Assembly (NCBI GenBank): GCA_017398245.1
Contig: JAFQGN010000211.1
Coordinates: forward strand, 1 to 7,033
From: Clostridia bacterium
GTDB lineage: Bacteria > Bacillota_A > Clostridia > Christensenellales > Aristaeellaceae
Direction: 5' to 3'
Length of the DNA: 7,033 bases
In this document: one piece after another, positions 1-4,933 of the stretch
Layout: each line of letters opens with the position of its first letter
Numbering within the stretch: position 1 is the stretch's first letter
Translations under genes and position numbers: made by a program
Notes under the pieces: model-generated
What the model was told of the DNA's origin: nothing
What the model saw: the letters and a program-made list of their open reading frames with translations, nothing else
The model's database searches: none

Positions 1-423
1 CAGACCCATATCGCCGTGTTGGCCGGCAACAACGAGCGGCTCAAGGCCTCTCTGCGCGCAAGGTTTGGCGAGGACGCGCGCATTCACGTGGTCGATTTTA
101 CCAACGAGGCCGACGTCTATATGGACGCGTGCGATATCATGCTCTCCAATCCCGGCGGCCTTTCCATCACAGAGGCGGCGGTGAAAAACGTGCCGCTGGT
201 GCACATGGCCCCCATTCCCGGCTGCGAGACCGATAATCTGCTCTTCTTCAGCCATTTCGGCATGTCCGTCACCGGCGATACTCCCGCCGGGATCGCCGAT
301 GCGGCCATCCGCCTGCTGGAGCGGCCCGACCTGCAAAAGGCCGTGCTCGACGCCCAGCGGCAGAACACGAACCCGCATTCCGCGGCCGATATCGTGCGCT
401 ATGTCATGACCCACGCGGACTGA
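1..423 (+). CDS. UgtP/MGDG-synthase-type glycosyltransferase, C-terminal part (5' end outside window)
   Basis: The reading frame is open from base 1, so only the last 140 residues are present. It resembles the C-terminal nucleotide-sugar-binding half of GT28 enzymes (MurG fold) of the diacylglycerol glucosyltransferase/MGDG-synthase type, which add sugars from UDP-hexose to diacylglycerol at the inner membrane face. The key segment is NPGGLSITEA at fragment residues 50-59, followed by VPLVHMAPIPGCETDN. The family has a similar PGG-(L)-T/S-x-x-EA loop that contacts the sugar-nucleotide, then a P-x-PGxE stretch. The family usually runs to about 370-400 residues, so more than half of the protein lies upstream. 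The gene ends in TGA with no obvious terminator; a repeat begins about 40 bases later. A glycolipid role is inferred from the family. The exact sugar and acceptor cannot be read here, and a MurG-like enzyme of another pathway remains possible. Confidence 0.85.
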   Translation, partial: QTHIAVLAGNNERLKASLRARFGEDARIHVVDFTNEADVYMDACDIMLSNPGGLSITEAAVKNVPLVHMAPIPGCETDNLLFFSHFGMSVTGDTPAGIADAAIRLLERPDLQKAVLDAQRQNTNPHSAADIVRYVMTHAD

Positions 424-464
424 GCAAACAGACCATTGTCCTGCCAGTTAAATTCCCAACCTTT

Positions 465-492
465 TACCGGTTTCTTCGGGGAGTGTGCGGGA
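465..492 (+). repeat. Degenerate copy (R1) of a dispersed repeat end
   Basis: This 28-base stretch matches 570-597 at 25 of 28 positions (TACCGGTTTCTT, then G-rich). It is also related to the start of the copy at 6983. It lies in the 322-bp gap between the glycosyltransferase stop and the HAD start. An inverted match AAGAAACC (513-520) to its GGTTTCTT (470-477) suggests a small hairpin and a decayed or shortened element. No gene with a ribosome binding site is visible in 424-745, and no convincing promoter was found there. Confidence 0.6.
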
Positions 493-567
493 TATCCATT
501 CGTATCTGAAGAAAGAAACCACCACGCAAGTCTTTCCTGCTGGACTGTCGATAGAATTTTTACCCCA

Positions 568-716
568 AATACCGGTTTCTTTGGGGAGGGCGCGGGAGGG
601 GTCTTAAGGTTGTGGAACCTTCGGGTTCCGCAAGTCGGCCTGCGGGCCGACCGCCGACGGCTGATGCACAGAATCAGCCGCGGCGCCGTCTTTTCCCAAA
701 GAAAGACCCCTCCCGC
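568..716 (+). repeat. Four-arm structured repeat, copy R2 (complete)
   Basis: The left end (568-605) is 34/38 identical to 6983-7020. A perfect 14-bp inverted repeat (GCGGGAGGGGTCTT at 592-605, complement at 703-716) closes a loop containing three strong hairpins. The first is 611-632: a 9-bp stem with a TTCG tetraloop and one G-T pair. The second is 634-651: a 7-bp stem with loop TGCG. The third is 652-685: CGGCTGAT/ATCAGCCG with loop GCACAGA, lengthened by CGCCG/CGGCG across one bulged A. Together they would form a cloverleaf-like four-way junction in RNA or single-stranded DNA. It is not a tRNA: the arm lengths and loops do not fit. The right edge lies 16 bases before the HAD ribosome binding site, so it may be transcribed as leader. 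It could be a MITE-like or REP-like element; no transposase is nearby. Confidence 0.75.
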
Positions 717-745
717 AAATGAATACAAACTGGAGGTTGCTCCGT

Positions 746-1432
746 ATGCGATACGATGTGCTGCTGATGGACGCAGATATGACCATTTACGATTTCCACG
801 CGGCAGAAAGAGAAGCGCTGCAGACAGTGCTCGATCACCTGCGCATTACCGACCCGCAGGCGCCCGAAATCTATAGCCGCATCAACGCCCGGTGCTGGGC
901 CGATCTGGAAAAAGGCCTGATCACGCAGGACGAGCTGCGCGTGCGCAGGTTCCGCGAACTGCTGGAGTATTATGAGATCGAGGCCGATCTGGAGGAAGTC
1001 CCGCAGCTGTATGTCGAGGCGCTCTCGCAGCAGGCTCCGCTGCTGCCCGGCGCGAAGGAAGCCGTGCAGGAGCTCGCCGCCATTCTGCCCATCGCCATCG
1101 TCACCAACGGCATCCCCTATGTGCAGCACGGCCGGTTCGATCGCTCCGAGCTGCGCCCGTATATCCAGGAACTCGTCATTTCCGGCGAGGAAGGCTTCTT
1201 CAAGCCCGATCCGAGGCTCATCGAAGTGGCCCTGCGCCGCATGAACTGCTCCAAAGAGCGCGCGCTCATGGTGGGAGACAGCCTCGGCAGCGATATTCTC
1301 GGCGCGCAGAGGGCCGGGGTCGATTCCTGCTGGTATAACCCCGCCGCAAAGCCCTGTACGCTGGAAAAAGAACCCGATTATACCATCAAAGACCTTCAGG
1401 AGATCAAAAAGATCCTGAACGGGGAGGAATGA
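746..1432 (+). CDS. HAD-superfamily hydrolase, YjjG-like (non-canonical pyrimidine nucleotidase type)
   Basis: This is a 228-residue cytoplasmic phosphatase of the haloacid dehalogenase superfamily. All four HAD motifs are present: DADMTIYDF with nucleophile D9 and acid/base D11; T120-N121-G in IVTNG; K153 in FFKPDP; and GDSLGSD with D178 and D183 for Mg2+. A helical cap lies between motifs I and II (about residues 18-90). Length and motif style fit the YjjG/YfnB group, which dephosphorylates nucleoside monophosphates including modified pyrimidines; that substrate is inferred, not shown. The start at 746 is chosen because GGAGG at 732-736 sits 9 bases upstream. An in-frame ATG at 719 has no ribosome binding site and lies against the repeat. 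The following gene begins 3 bases after the stop, and its ribosome binding site lies inside the last HAD codons, so the two are probably translated as a unit. Confidence 0.88.
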   Translation: MRYDVLLMDADMTIYDFHAAEREALQTVLDHLRITDPQAPEIYSRINARCWADLEKGLITQDELRVRRFRELLEYYEIEADLEEVPQLYVEALSQQAPLLPGAKEAVQELAAILPIAIVTNGIPYVQHGRFDRSELRPYIQELVISGEEGFFKPDPRLIEVALRRMNCSKERALMVGDSLGSDILGAQRAGVDSCWYNPAAKPCTLEKEPDYTIKDLQEIKKILNGEE

Positions 1433-1435
1433 AGC

Positions 1436-2116
1436 ATGACCGGCGCCGTGTGGACCGACCTGCCCTATACTCTGCCCGACGCGCAGCATATGGCGCAGCG
1501 CCTGCACGTCTTTGAAGACGATTTTGAGGATTTTGCCGCTCTGCACGAAAAATGCGCGGCCATCGCCTCGCCTAAATTTGTATGGAAAAAGGCCGACGTC
1601 GAGCTCTTGGAAAACGACGACGTCCGCATCGGCGAAAAGATCTTCCACAGCCGTATCCTGCATGTGAACATGCAGGGCGTGGACGCCGCCTACGCCTATG
1701 TCGCCACCTGCGGGCGCGAGCTCTATGACCTCGCCCTCTCCTGCGACGACCCGCTCGAGCGCTTCTGGGTCGATTCCATTTCTGAACAGCTGCTGCGCTC
1801 CATCGGCGTTTCGGCCCATAACCGGCTCAAGGAACTTGCCGGAAAGGATCGCCTGTTTGCCATGAACCCTGGCTCGCTGCCCGACTGGCCCATTGCCCAG
1901 CAGCGCCCGCTGTTCGATCTCATCGGCGATGTGTACGGGCAGATCGGCGTGGAGCTGACCGATACCTTCCTCATGCTGCCGATCAAATCCAACTCTGGTC
2001 TGTATTACGCTTCAGACGTCGATTTCGTCAACTGCGAATTCTGTGCCCGAGGGGAATGCCCCGGCCGCCGCGCCAAGTTCAATAAGCAGAAATTTGAGGA
2101 AAAATACGGCCTGTAG
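1436..2116 (+). CDS. Vitamin B12-dependent methionine synthase activation-domain protein
   Basis: This 226-residue protein resembles the stand-alone MetH activation domains (Met_synt_B12 family) found in Clostridia. In full-length MetH this domain binds S-adenosylmethionine and helps reductive methylation that rescues oxidised cob(II)alamin. Residues 143-160 (MNPGSLPDWPIAQQRPLF) match the family's PG-x-x-DWP-x-x-Q segment, equivalent to the SAM-binding region of MetH. They are followed by a GVELTDTFLMLPIKSNSG stretch typical of the domain. The C-terminal CEFCARGECPGRR (Cys200, Cys203, Cys208) is a cysteine motif seen in clostridial stand-alone versions and may bind metal or a cluster; that is inference. 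The start is fixed by GGGGAGG at 1421-1427, 8 bases upstream and inside the HAD gene. No methyltransferase or corrinoid gene is in the window, so its partner must be encoded elsewhere. It might also reactivate another corrinoid methyltransferase. A terminator follows. Confidence 0.82.
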   Translation: MTGAVWTDLPYTLPDAQHMAQRLHVFEDDFEDFAALHEKCAAIASPKFVWKKADVELLENDDVRIGEKIFHSRILHVNMQGVDAAYAYVATCGRELYDLALSCDDPLERFWVDSISEQLLRSIGVSAHNRLKELAGKDRLFAMNPGSLPDWPIAQQRPLFDLIGDVYGQIGVELTDTFLMLPIKSNSGLYYASDVDFVNCEFCARGECPGRRAKFNKQKFEEKYGL

Positions 2117-2172
2117 AGCATGTTTCAGCAGACAAAGCCCTGCTGAACTTAAAAACCGACCAAAGTATAAAA

Positions 2173-2207
2173 CGCATGTCCTCCGTAAAGAGGGCATGCG
2201 ATTTTTT
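2173..2207. terminator. Bidirectional intrinsic terminator between convergent genes
   Basis: An 11-bp stem (2173-2183 with 2190-2200, one G-T pair) with a 6-base loop is followed on the plus strand by ATTTTTT. On the minus strand the same stem is followed by TTTTATACTTT. It sits between the ends of the two converging transcription units (2116 and 2222) and can stop both. A second small hairpin, TTCAGCAG/CTGCTGAA at 2124-2147, has no T-run. Confidence 0.9.
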
Positions 2208-2221
2208 GTACAAGGGCCGGG

Positions 2222-2995
2222 TCAGATATCGCTCTGCTCGACGGACTGCGAAGTGGGCATCAGGCCGGAAGAATCGTACGCCTCGTAGCGCATAGCGCGC
2301 ACGGCCAGCGCGAGCGTGGCAAATACCGCCGCCGCAAATACCGCCGCGAGGATCCGCTTCATGCGCACGCCTTTTTCCGGCGCGGGCTGCTCATGCGGCT
2401 GGAATTCGGTCACCGGGTCTTCGATATCCAGCGGCGCAGAGACGGGCGCAAGCTGCTCGACCGCCTCCGGGCTGAACTGTTCCATGATATCGCTGCGATC
2501 CCGCGCGCAATGCAGGCAGGTTTCGGCGGTGGAGTCGTTCCATCGGCCGCAAACACACTGCCAGTCGCCGGTTTCGATCTCCCACGCGCAGCACACGGCG
2601 TCGCGGCCCGCAGCGGCGCACAGCGCGTTGGCCATTCTGCCGCTCAGTGCGGGGATCTCCGGGTATTGGCGCAGGGTTTCGGCCCCGCCGGTCCATATGC
2701 TGCCGTCGGCCAGCTCCACGCGCGTGAACCAGGCCGAGATCCGCGCCGTTTCCGGCACATTGCTTTCCGAAGCGGGAATAGTCACGCGTCCGCCCGTGTT
2801 GCTGGGCAGCAGAGAAAACTCGTTTTCTGTACTCGCGCCGCTGACAGGGTCGTGCCAACGCACTATGCCTTCTACCAGCAGCGCAGTCGCTCCCGCCGGT
2901 CCGTGCGCGTGCAGATAGGCCTGCGCATGCCCGCGGTCGTCGCGCATGATCTCGGTATCGTATATAAAGATCGGGCAGGTCGGGTCACATCTCAT
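2222..2995 (-). CDS. Zinc-ribbon protein with C-terminal membrane anchor, function unknown
   Basis: This is a 257-residue protein of no family that I recognise. Residues 1-105 look like a beta-rich globular domain. Residues 144-163 form a small zinc-binding finger, DWQCVCGRWNDSTAETCLHC, with Cys147, Cys149, Cys160 and Cys163, in the W-x-C-x-CG-x3-N style of zinc ribbons/RanBP2-like fingers. A proline- and acid-rich linker (about 175-208) leads to one hydrophobic helix (ILAAVFAAAVFATLALAVRAM, 215-235) and a short 22-residue tail. With a basic segment (RMKR) just before the helix and no signal peptide, the bulk should be cytoplasmic and held at the membrane. The start at 2995 has GGAGG (complement of 3006-3010) 10 bases upstream. 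It overlaps the stop of the preceding membrane-protein gene as ATGA, which implies translational coupling and perhaps a shared complex. Confidence 0.8.
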   Translation of the reverse strand: MRCDPTCPIFIYDTEIMRDDRGHAQAYLHAHGPAGATALLVEGIVRWHDPVSGASTENEFSLLPSNTGGRVTIPASESNVPETARISAWFTRVELADGSIWTGGAETLRQYPEIPALSGRMANALCAAAGRDAVCCAWEIETGDWQCVCGRWNDSTAETCLHCARDRSDIMEQFSPEAVEQLAPVSAPLDIEDPVTEFQPHEQPAPEKGVRMKRILAAVFAAAVFATLALAVRAMRYEAYDSSGLMPTSQSVEQSDI

Positions 2996-3876
2996 CGGGC
3001 ATGCACCTCCGGTGCGTCATTTTTCAGAAATTTCCATGCGAATACGGCGCAGAGGCCGAACAGGGCCGCGCACAGCCAGCCGCTCTCCAGGCCGAGATCG
3101 CCGCCGGTCAGCCAATCGCGTGCGACGGGGAAGGTCTCAAAAAACAGCCCCGGCGCGCCTGTAGCCGAAAATCCGAACAGCCTGTGGGCGAAAATGCCGA
3201 AAAAGCTGCGCAGAGCAGCCGCTGCGGCAAACGAACGGCGCATATACAGCGCGGCGCACGCAGCGCTCATTGCCAGCACGCAGGCGATGGACGGCAGCGA
3301 CCAGACCGCCCCCAGCACGTACAGCAGCGCGTTCAACACCGTGAACAGGGAGGCGGCAACCTGCGGCCTGCAGCGCGTTTCCGGGTAGAAAAAGCCGCCC
3401 AGCAGCGCTTCCGGCGCGAAGGCAGAGGCGATCGCGCCCAGCGCGGCGATCAGCTCGGAAAGCGGATAGACCCCTCCCGCGGCCATACAGCGCACGCTGC
3501 CGGTGCCGAACAAAACGGCAAATGCAGCAGCCGACAGCCCAAATCCTATGCCCGCGCCCAGAAGGATATGCCTTCCGCGCACGCAAAGCGCACGCTTTCG
3601 CAGGAATTTTGCGCAGAATGCGACGCTGAGAAAGCCCAACAGACCCTGTACAATGGCTTCCAGCGAGCCGTAGTTGGCGATGGCGGTCTGCAGCCATGCC
3701 GGGGCATAGGGCAAGGTCTTGCCTGTCACGCTCCATGTGCCGAGCAGGGCTTCGCTCAGCAGGTTGAACCCTCGCGCGCCCAGAACCTGCGCCGCAAAGA
3801 ACGCGATGAGCACAGCAGTCACGGCAAAAGGCATGCGCAGTCGGCCCTGCGCGTCCAGAAACAGTGTTTTTTTCAT
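2992..3876 (-). CDS. Multi-spanning membrane protein, degenerate CPBP/CAAX-protease-like
   Basis: This 294-residue hydrophobic protein has about eight predicted membrane segments (roughly 16-34, 75-93, 104-124, 139-163, 174-193, 195-212, 223-236 and 264-283). Its beginning, FLDAQGRLRMPF, resembles the N-terminus of bacterial CPBP intramembrane proteases (Abi/CAAX family, Rce1-like). Residues 155-168 (PEALLGGFFYPETR) align with the family's EExxxR motif but keep only the first Glu (E156-A157, then Gly where Arg is expected). FTVLN (178-182) fits the second motif F-x3-H with Asn for His. If the alignment is right, proteolytic activity is lost and a binding or scaffold role is likelier. The start is the ATG at 3876, preceded by AAGGAG (complement of 3881-3886) at a spacing of 4; an upstream start at 3909 would read through that site. 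It is coupled to the zinc-ribbon gene by an ATGA overlap. Family assignment is moderate; coding status is secure. Confidence 0.72.
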   Translation of the reverse strand: MKKTLFLDAQGRLRMPFAVTAVLIAFFAAQVLGARGFNLLSEALLGTWSVTGKTLPYAPAWLQTAIANYGSLEAIVQGLLGFLSVAFCAKFLRKRALCVRGRHILLGAGIGFGLSAAAFAVLFGTGSVRCMAAGGVYPLSELIAALGAIASAFAPEALLGGFFYPETRCRPQVAASLFTVLNALLYVLGAVWSLPSIACVLAMSAACAALYMRRSFAAAAALRSFFGIFAHRLFGFSATGAPGLFFETFPVARDWLTGGDLGLESGWLCAALFGLCAVFAWKFLKNDAPEVHAR

Positions 3877-3961
3877 AGAACTCCTTATCATTTGCGAAAA
3901 ACGCCCCAATAACCGGCCTGCAGCTGATCATCCCGGCCGGAAAGCACGTTTGAGCCTGAGC

Positions 3962-4465
3962 TCAGCCGGAAACGGGCACGCCATAGCGCGCAAAGGCTTC
4001 GCACCAGAGCGCGTATTTTTGGTCAAAAGGCAGCGTGTAGGCCGGGCTTGTCGAAGGCAATGCGAGCGCGGGAAGGGCAATGCTCTGGCCGAAATGCCGC
4101 TGATACAGCCGCCATGCCGTGCCTCCGTTGCAAAAAATGGCCTGTATGCCGGGATATTCGCGCAAGAGAGCGGCGATATCGTTGGGCTGCGGGCTGCGGA
4201 TGGCGCTGTCGAGCGAGCCCGCGCGCTCGCACGAGCCGATCGTATCCCAGAGAGCGACGCCCGCTTCCAGCGCAAGGGCGCGCCTCTGCTCGGGCGATGA
4301 GGCCTCGCGGCCCGCGATCTTGGACAGAATGGGCCAGAATGCATTGCGCGGATGCGCATAATAGAACCCCTGTGCAAGCGAAGCGACGCTCGGCGCGGTA
4401 CCCAGAACGAGCACGCGCGAGCGGGCGTCGGCAACGGGGGGAAAGCTGAAGATCCGTTCGTTCAT
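3962..4465 (-). CDS. DNA-deoxyinosine (hypoxanthine-DNA) glycosylase, UDG superfamily family 6
   Basis: This is a 167-residue base-excision-repair enzyme predicted to remove hypoxanthine, the product of adenine deamination, from DNA. It shows the family-6 UDG pattern: FSFPPVADARSRVLVLG at the N-terminus, the LGTAPSVASL motif (21-30) in place of the uracil-glycosylase GxDPY-type loop, YYAHPRNAFWPIL (35-47) with a conserved Asn41, IFCNGG (110-115), and the second DNA-binding loop LPSTSPAY (136-143). Length matches the family (about 160-170). The ATG at 4465 is chosen because the protein then begins as relatives do. A GTG start at 4531 adds 22 residues that run through a TATAAT promoter box. There is no usable Shine-Dalgarno: AGGGG is only one base from the ATG. 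An 85-bp gap with a CCGGCC/GGCCGG stem (3913-3918, 3935-3940) and no good T-run lies before the next minus-strand gene, so read-through is possible. Confidence 0.9.
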   Translation of the reverse strand: MNERIFSFPPVADARSRVLVLGTAPSVASLAQGFYYAHPRNAFWPILSKIAGREASSPEQRRALALEAGVALWDTIGSCERAGSLDSAIRSPQPNDIAALLREYPGIQAIFCNGGTAWRLYQRHFGQSIALPALALPSTSPAYTLPFDQKYALWCEAFARYGVPVSG

Positions 4466-4471
4466 ACCCCT

Positions 4472-4477
4472 ATTATA
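4472..4477 (-). promoter_or_regulatory. TATAAT -10 box, apparently giving a leaderless glycosylase mRNA
   Basis: On the minus strand, a perfect TATAAT (complement of 4472-4477) ends only six bases before the glycosylase ATG (4465). A start site at the usual six to seven bases downstream would fall on or beside the A of the ATG, giving a transcript with almost no leader. The -35 position (about 4495-4500, TGTTTG) is a poor match to TTGACA. Confidence 0.55.
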
Positions 4478-4522
4478 GCGCAAAGCAGGCGGCGCAAACA
4501 GCCCGTTTTGTCCCCAAAAGAG

Positions 4523-4604
4523 AAAAAACACGAATTTTTAAGGGGCAAAAAACGTGCAAAAAGCGCCAAAAACCGCACGAATTAACGTTAAATTAACACG
4601 TTAT
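4523..4604. promoter_or_regulatory. Phased A-tracts and TTAAC palindromes between divergent promoters
   Basis: This AT-rich patch stands out in GC-rich DNA. A-tracts lie at 4523-4528, 4547-4552, 4558-4562 and 4568-4572, with a T5 run at 4535-4539. The last three centres are 10-10.5 bp apart, one helical turn, which is the arrangement that bends DNA. They are followed by ATTAAC repeated at 4581 and 4592, forming the overlapping palindromes TTAACGTTAA (4582-4591) and GTTAAATTAAC (4587-4597). A repeat CGTGC/GCACG (4553-4557, 4575-4579) encloses two tracts. A bent upstream region or an operator serving one or both flanking promoters is inferred. Confidence 0.45.
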
Positions 4605-4618
4605 GCGGCCGTGGCCCA

Positions 4619-4647
4619 TTGCATAAAACGCGTTTCCAGAGTATTGT
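4619..4647 (+). promoter_or_regulatory. Sigma-A-type promoter for the lysine riboswitch and transporter
   Basis: TTGCAT (4619-4624), a 17-base spacer and TATTGT (4642-4647) form a moderate vegetative promoter. The predicted start near 4654 falls about 15 bases before the first strand of riboswitch helix P1, the spacing expected for a riboswitch leader. Confidence 0.6.
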
Positions 4648-4668
4648 ATTGAAGTAAAAGTGCATAGC

Positions 4669-4840
4669 ATGACGATCAGAGGCGCGGCCGCCATCAGTAC
4701 CCCTGAAAAGCCCGGGCGGGGCCGGGGGAAAGGGACTGCCGCCGAAGTGTCGGAAAAACGCCCTTTTTCCGCCGCTGGGACATTGCGGAATACGCAATGT
4801 ACTGTCACTGATAATCAGTGGAGCGCTGTTCGTGTTCATC
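4669..4840 (+). promoter_or_regulatory. Lysine riboswitch (L-box) aptamer
   Basis: The order of conserved L-box elements is intact: AGAGG (4678-4682), AGTA (4696-4699), GCCGAAG (4741-4747), CTGG (4775-4778), CTGTCA (4802-4807) and TGGAG-x-GCT-x-TTC (4819-4831). The helices fit. P1 is ATGACGA (4669-4675) with TCGT...CAT (4830-4839). P2 begins with GGCG/CGCC (4681-4684, 4740-4743). P3 is CGGAAAAA/TTTTTCCG (4751-4758, 4764-4771). P4 is an exact 8-bp stem (4780-4787, 4793-4800). P5 is CACTGA/TCAGTG (4806-4811, 4815-4820). The P3 loop CGCCC (4759-4763) is exactly complementary to GGGCG in the P2 arm (4714-4718), reproducing the known P2-P3 kissing contact. In this class lysine binding stabilises P1 and shuts off expression. 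A terminator and a transporter gene follow directly. Confidence 0.92.
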
Positions 4841-4861
4841 GCCACAGAGGGAATACTGTGG

Positions 4862-4893
4862 GGCCATGACGCGTCCGCGCCATGGCCTTTTTT
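4862..4893 (+). terminator. Riboswitch-controlled intrinsic terminator (expression platform)
   Basis: GGCCATG (4862-4868) pairs with CATGGCC (4881-4887), with further CGCG pairing inside, followed by TTTTTT (4888-4893). It lies 41 bases before the transporter ATG and upstream of its ribosome binding site, so it acts as an attenuator and not a gene end. A rival hairpin can form from TCAT and CCACAG (4836-4839, 4842-4847) with CTGTGG and ATGA (4856-4861, 4866-4869). It would break both P1 and the terminator, as expected of an antiterminator. Confidence 0.9.
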
Positions 4894-4933
4894 CGTGCGT
4901 GCCGTGCCAAAGAACGAAGGAGAGGGAAACCAA

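Noticed and set aside
611..716. tRNA or tRNA-like gene suggested by the cloverleaf-like fold
   Set aside because: The arm lengths, loops and lack of the conserved TTC-containing T-loop do not fit a tRNA.
436..876. 146-codon plus-strand frame between the glycosyltransferase and the HAD gene
   Set aside because: It crosses both repeat copies and their hairpins, lacks a ribosome binding site and runs into the HAD gene in another frame.
674..1819. 381-codon open frame on the minus strand opposite the HAD and activation genes
   Set aside because: It is antisense to two genes with complete family motifs, lacks a ribosome binding site, and begins and ends inside genes or repeats.
2392..3388. Plus-strand frames opposite the zinc-ribbon and membrane-protein genes
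   Set aside because: They are Arg- and Ala-rich antisense translations without domains. The minus-strand genes have ribosome binding sites, coupling and membrane segments.
4660..4869. Leader peptide of 69 codons ending in the terminator
   Set aside because: It has no ribosome binding site, and the region is fully explained as a lysine riboswitch.
4669..4893. Na+ or Li+ riboswitch, or Mg2+ M-box, upstream of an antiporter-like gene
   Set aside because: These were considered because of the gene family and a short M-box-like CTGCCGCC/ACGCC stretch. The order of conserved motifs and the P2-P3 kissing match fit the lysine class and not the others.
4832..4933. N-terminal extension of the transporter by 34 residues
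   Set aside because: It would start inside riboswitch helix P1 and read through the terminator. The ATG at 4934 has a good ribosome binding site and begins with a signal peptide.
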